The translations under genes and the position numbers were made by a program. A DNA stretch of 64,000 nucleotides from Cupriavidus sp. MP-37 (GTDB lineage: Bacteria > Pseudomonadota > Gammaproteobacteria > Burkholderiales > Burkholderiaceae), in contig NZ_CP085344.1 of NCBI RefSeq assembly GCF_020618415.1, positions 3,123,001 through 3,187,000 of the forward strand, written 5' to 3'. Numbering within the stretch: the first letter of the stretch is position 1; every line of letters begins with the position of its first letter. Under the pieces are notes generated by a model. That model was not told the DNA's origin and did not search any database. It saw only the letters and a list, made by a program, of their open reading frames with translations. Below are positions 62,664 to 64,000 of the stretch, in pieces.

Positions 62664-64000
62664 GGGCGCCTCCCGTCTGTCCATGGGCGCCTGCGGCGGC
62701 GGGCTTTTCCAGCAGGAACGGGCCGATCACCAGCGCGTCCAGCGGCGAGGTCCAGAAGCACTCTACCGCATCGCGCGGCGTACACACGATGGGCTCGCCG
62801 CGCGTGTTGAACGAGGTGTTGACCAGGATCGGCACGCCGGTGCGTTGCTCGAACGCGGCCAGCAGGTCGTAGTAGGCGGGGTTCTGCTCGCGCCGCACGG
62901 TCTGCACGCGCGCGGTGCCGTCGACGTGGCAGACCGCCGGAATCCGCGCTGCCTGCTCGGGGCGCACGTCGTAGATAAACAGCATGAACGGCGCTTCGCC
63001 GCGGCCCGGCTTGGCCGCGCTGAACCACTCCGGCGCGCGCTCCTGCATCACCACCGGCGCCACCGGGCGGAAGTCTTCGCGGTCCTTGATCTGGTTCAGC
63101 CGCTGCTGCATGCCCGGATCGATCGGCGAGGCCAGGATCGAGCGCGCGCCCAGCGCGCGCGGGCCGAACTCCATGCGGCCCTGGAACCAGCCGATGATCT
63201 TGTTCTGCGCCAGCAGCTCGGCGGTCTGCCCGGCCAGGTCGTCGAGCCGGCGGTAAGGCAGCTTGGCCCAGTCGAGGAAGGCCGCGATCTCGTCCTCGCC
63301 ATACGCCGGCCCCAGGTAGGCGTGCTCCATCGACCATTGCCGCGCCGGACGTCCGCGTTGCAGGAAATCGATCCACAGCGCCGCGCCCAGCGCGGTGCCG
63401 GCGTCTCCGGCGGCGGGCTGGACCCAGACCTCGTCGAACGGGCTCTGGTCGCGCACGCGCGCGTTCATCACGCAGTTCAGCGCCACGCCGCCGGCCATGG
63501 CCAGTTGCCGTTCGCCGGTGGCCTCGGCCAGCCAGGTGGTCATGCCGACCACGGTTTCCTCCAGCACCTCCTGCAGCGAGCGCGCGATATCGAAATGCGC
63601 GGCGCCGAAGGCTTCGCCGCGCTGGCGCGGGGGGCCCAGCAACGCCGCCAGGTCGGCCTGCGCCACGCGGTAGCCGCCTTCGGCATCGCGCCGGACCATG
63701 TCGCGGAACACGCCGAGATGCGCTGGCTTGCCGTAAGACGCCAGCGCCATCACCTTGTACTCGTCCGACGAATGCAGGAAGCCCAGGTGGCGCGTAACGC
63801 GTTCGTACAGCAGCCCGAGCGAATCCGGCAGGTCGATCTGCTTGATGCGCCGGTATTCCTTGCCGTCGAACACGCCGTAGCTGGTGGTGGCGCGCTCGCC
63901 GCGGCCGTCCATGGTCAGCACCGCGCAGCGCGCGAACGGCGCCGCCAGGAAGGCACTGGCCTCATGCCCCATGTGGTGCTCGACGAAGTGCCAGCGGAAC
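62650..64000 (-). CDS. Carbamoyltransferase (NodU/CmcH family), partial (N-terminus outside window)
   Basis: The last ~450 residues of a carbamoyltransferase that puts a carbamoyl group on a sugar or other hydroxyl. In the window: HFVEHHMGHEASAFLAAPF (metal-binding His residues at the very edge), LTMDGRGERATTS, HSSDEYKVMALASYGKP, LAMAGGVALNCVMN, RMEFGPRALGARSILASP and VLVNTSFNTRGEPIVC. The start is beyond base 64000. It leads the glycosyltransferase genes, indicating carbamoylation of the same glycan. The tail repeats GAHGQTGGAHGQA. Confidence 0.9.
   Translation of the reverse strand, partial: FRWHFVEHHMGHEASAFLAAPFARCAVLTMDGRGERATTSYGVFDGKEYRRIKQIDLPDSLGLLYERVTRHLGFLHSSDEYKVMALASYGKPAHLGVFRDMVRRDAEGGYRVAQADLAALLGPPRQRGEAFGAAHFDIARSLQEVLEETVVGMTTWLAEATGERQLAMAGGVALNCVMNARVRDQSPFDEVWVQPAAGDAGTALGAALWIDFLQRGRPARQWSMEHAYLGPAYGEDEIAAFLDWAKLPYRRLDDLAGQTAELLAQNKIIGWFQGRMEFGPRALGARSILASPIDPGMQQRLNQIKDREDFRPVAPVVMQERAPEWFSAAKPGRGEAPFMLFIYDVRPEQAARIPAVCHVDGTARVQTVRREQNPAYYDLLAAFEQRTGVPILVNTSFNTRGEPIVCTPRDAVECFWTSPLDALVIGPFLLEKPAAAGAHGQTGGAHGQA

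Overview
The window is GC-rich, tightly packed DNA from a beta-proteobacterium. The best guess is Cupriavidus (Burkholderiaceae). The reasons are a soluble NAD-linked formate dehydrogenase operon in the order fdsG-fdsB-fdsA-fdhD(fdsC)-fdsD with a divergent FdsR-type regulator, a Burkholderiales-style type VI secretion locus, and the codon and base bias. No rRNA, tRNA, CRISPR array or insertion sequence was seen. Both ends cut through genes: a ClC chloride channel on the left and a carbamoyltransferase on the right.

Layout. 1-2.6 kb: a ClC channel gene and an HPP-CBS membrane protein gene diverge around a perfect 10+10 bp inverted repeat. 2.66-3.56 kb: a non-coding element made of two ~365 bp imperfect inverted arms. 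3.7-8.6 kb: an AI-2E-type permease gene followed by a pqi-like operon (pqiA split in two, MCE protein pqiB, lipoprotein pqiC). 8.6-10.5 kb: deoxyribosyltransferase-like, 2-hydroxyacid dehydrogenase and DUF1059 genes. 10.66-15 kb: a molybdate module, namely a ModE box, modABC and the regulator modE, with a CYTH gene and a frameshifted lysE-type exporter gene between modC and modE. 15.1-21.1 kb: pta-ackA, a tyrosine phosphatase, a small RRM-like protein, an SLC13 carboxylate transporter and a GT51-only transglycosylase.

21.1-49.7 kb is a complete type VI secretion system in two divergent operons around a ~450 bp relatively AT-rich regulatory gap. Leftward: tssH-tssB-tssC-hcp-vgrG-tle3-two tandem paralogous lipoproteins-small exported protein-PAAR-tssJ-tssK-tssL-tssM-tagF. 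Rightward: tagK-tagJ-tssE-tssF-tssG-tssA. All thirteen core components are present. The cargo is a Tle3-like phospholipase module embedded between vgrG and PAAR. TagF is present, but no PpkA, PppA or Fha gene is seen.

49.7-58.1 kb: the molybdenum-dependent formate dehydrogenase operon, its regulator, a 7Fe ferredoxin and a hemerythrin. ModABC/ModE upstream probably supplies the metal used by FdsA, and FdsR itself carries a ModE-like N-terminal helix-turn-helix. 58.4-59.6 kb: a serine-recombinase-like protein that has lost its catalytic residues, preceded by a palindrome cluster, and a small unknown protein. 59.6-64 kb: three overlapping glycosyltransferase genes and a carbamoyltransferase, probably for surface glycan synthesis.
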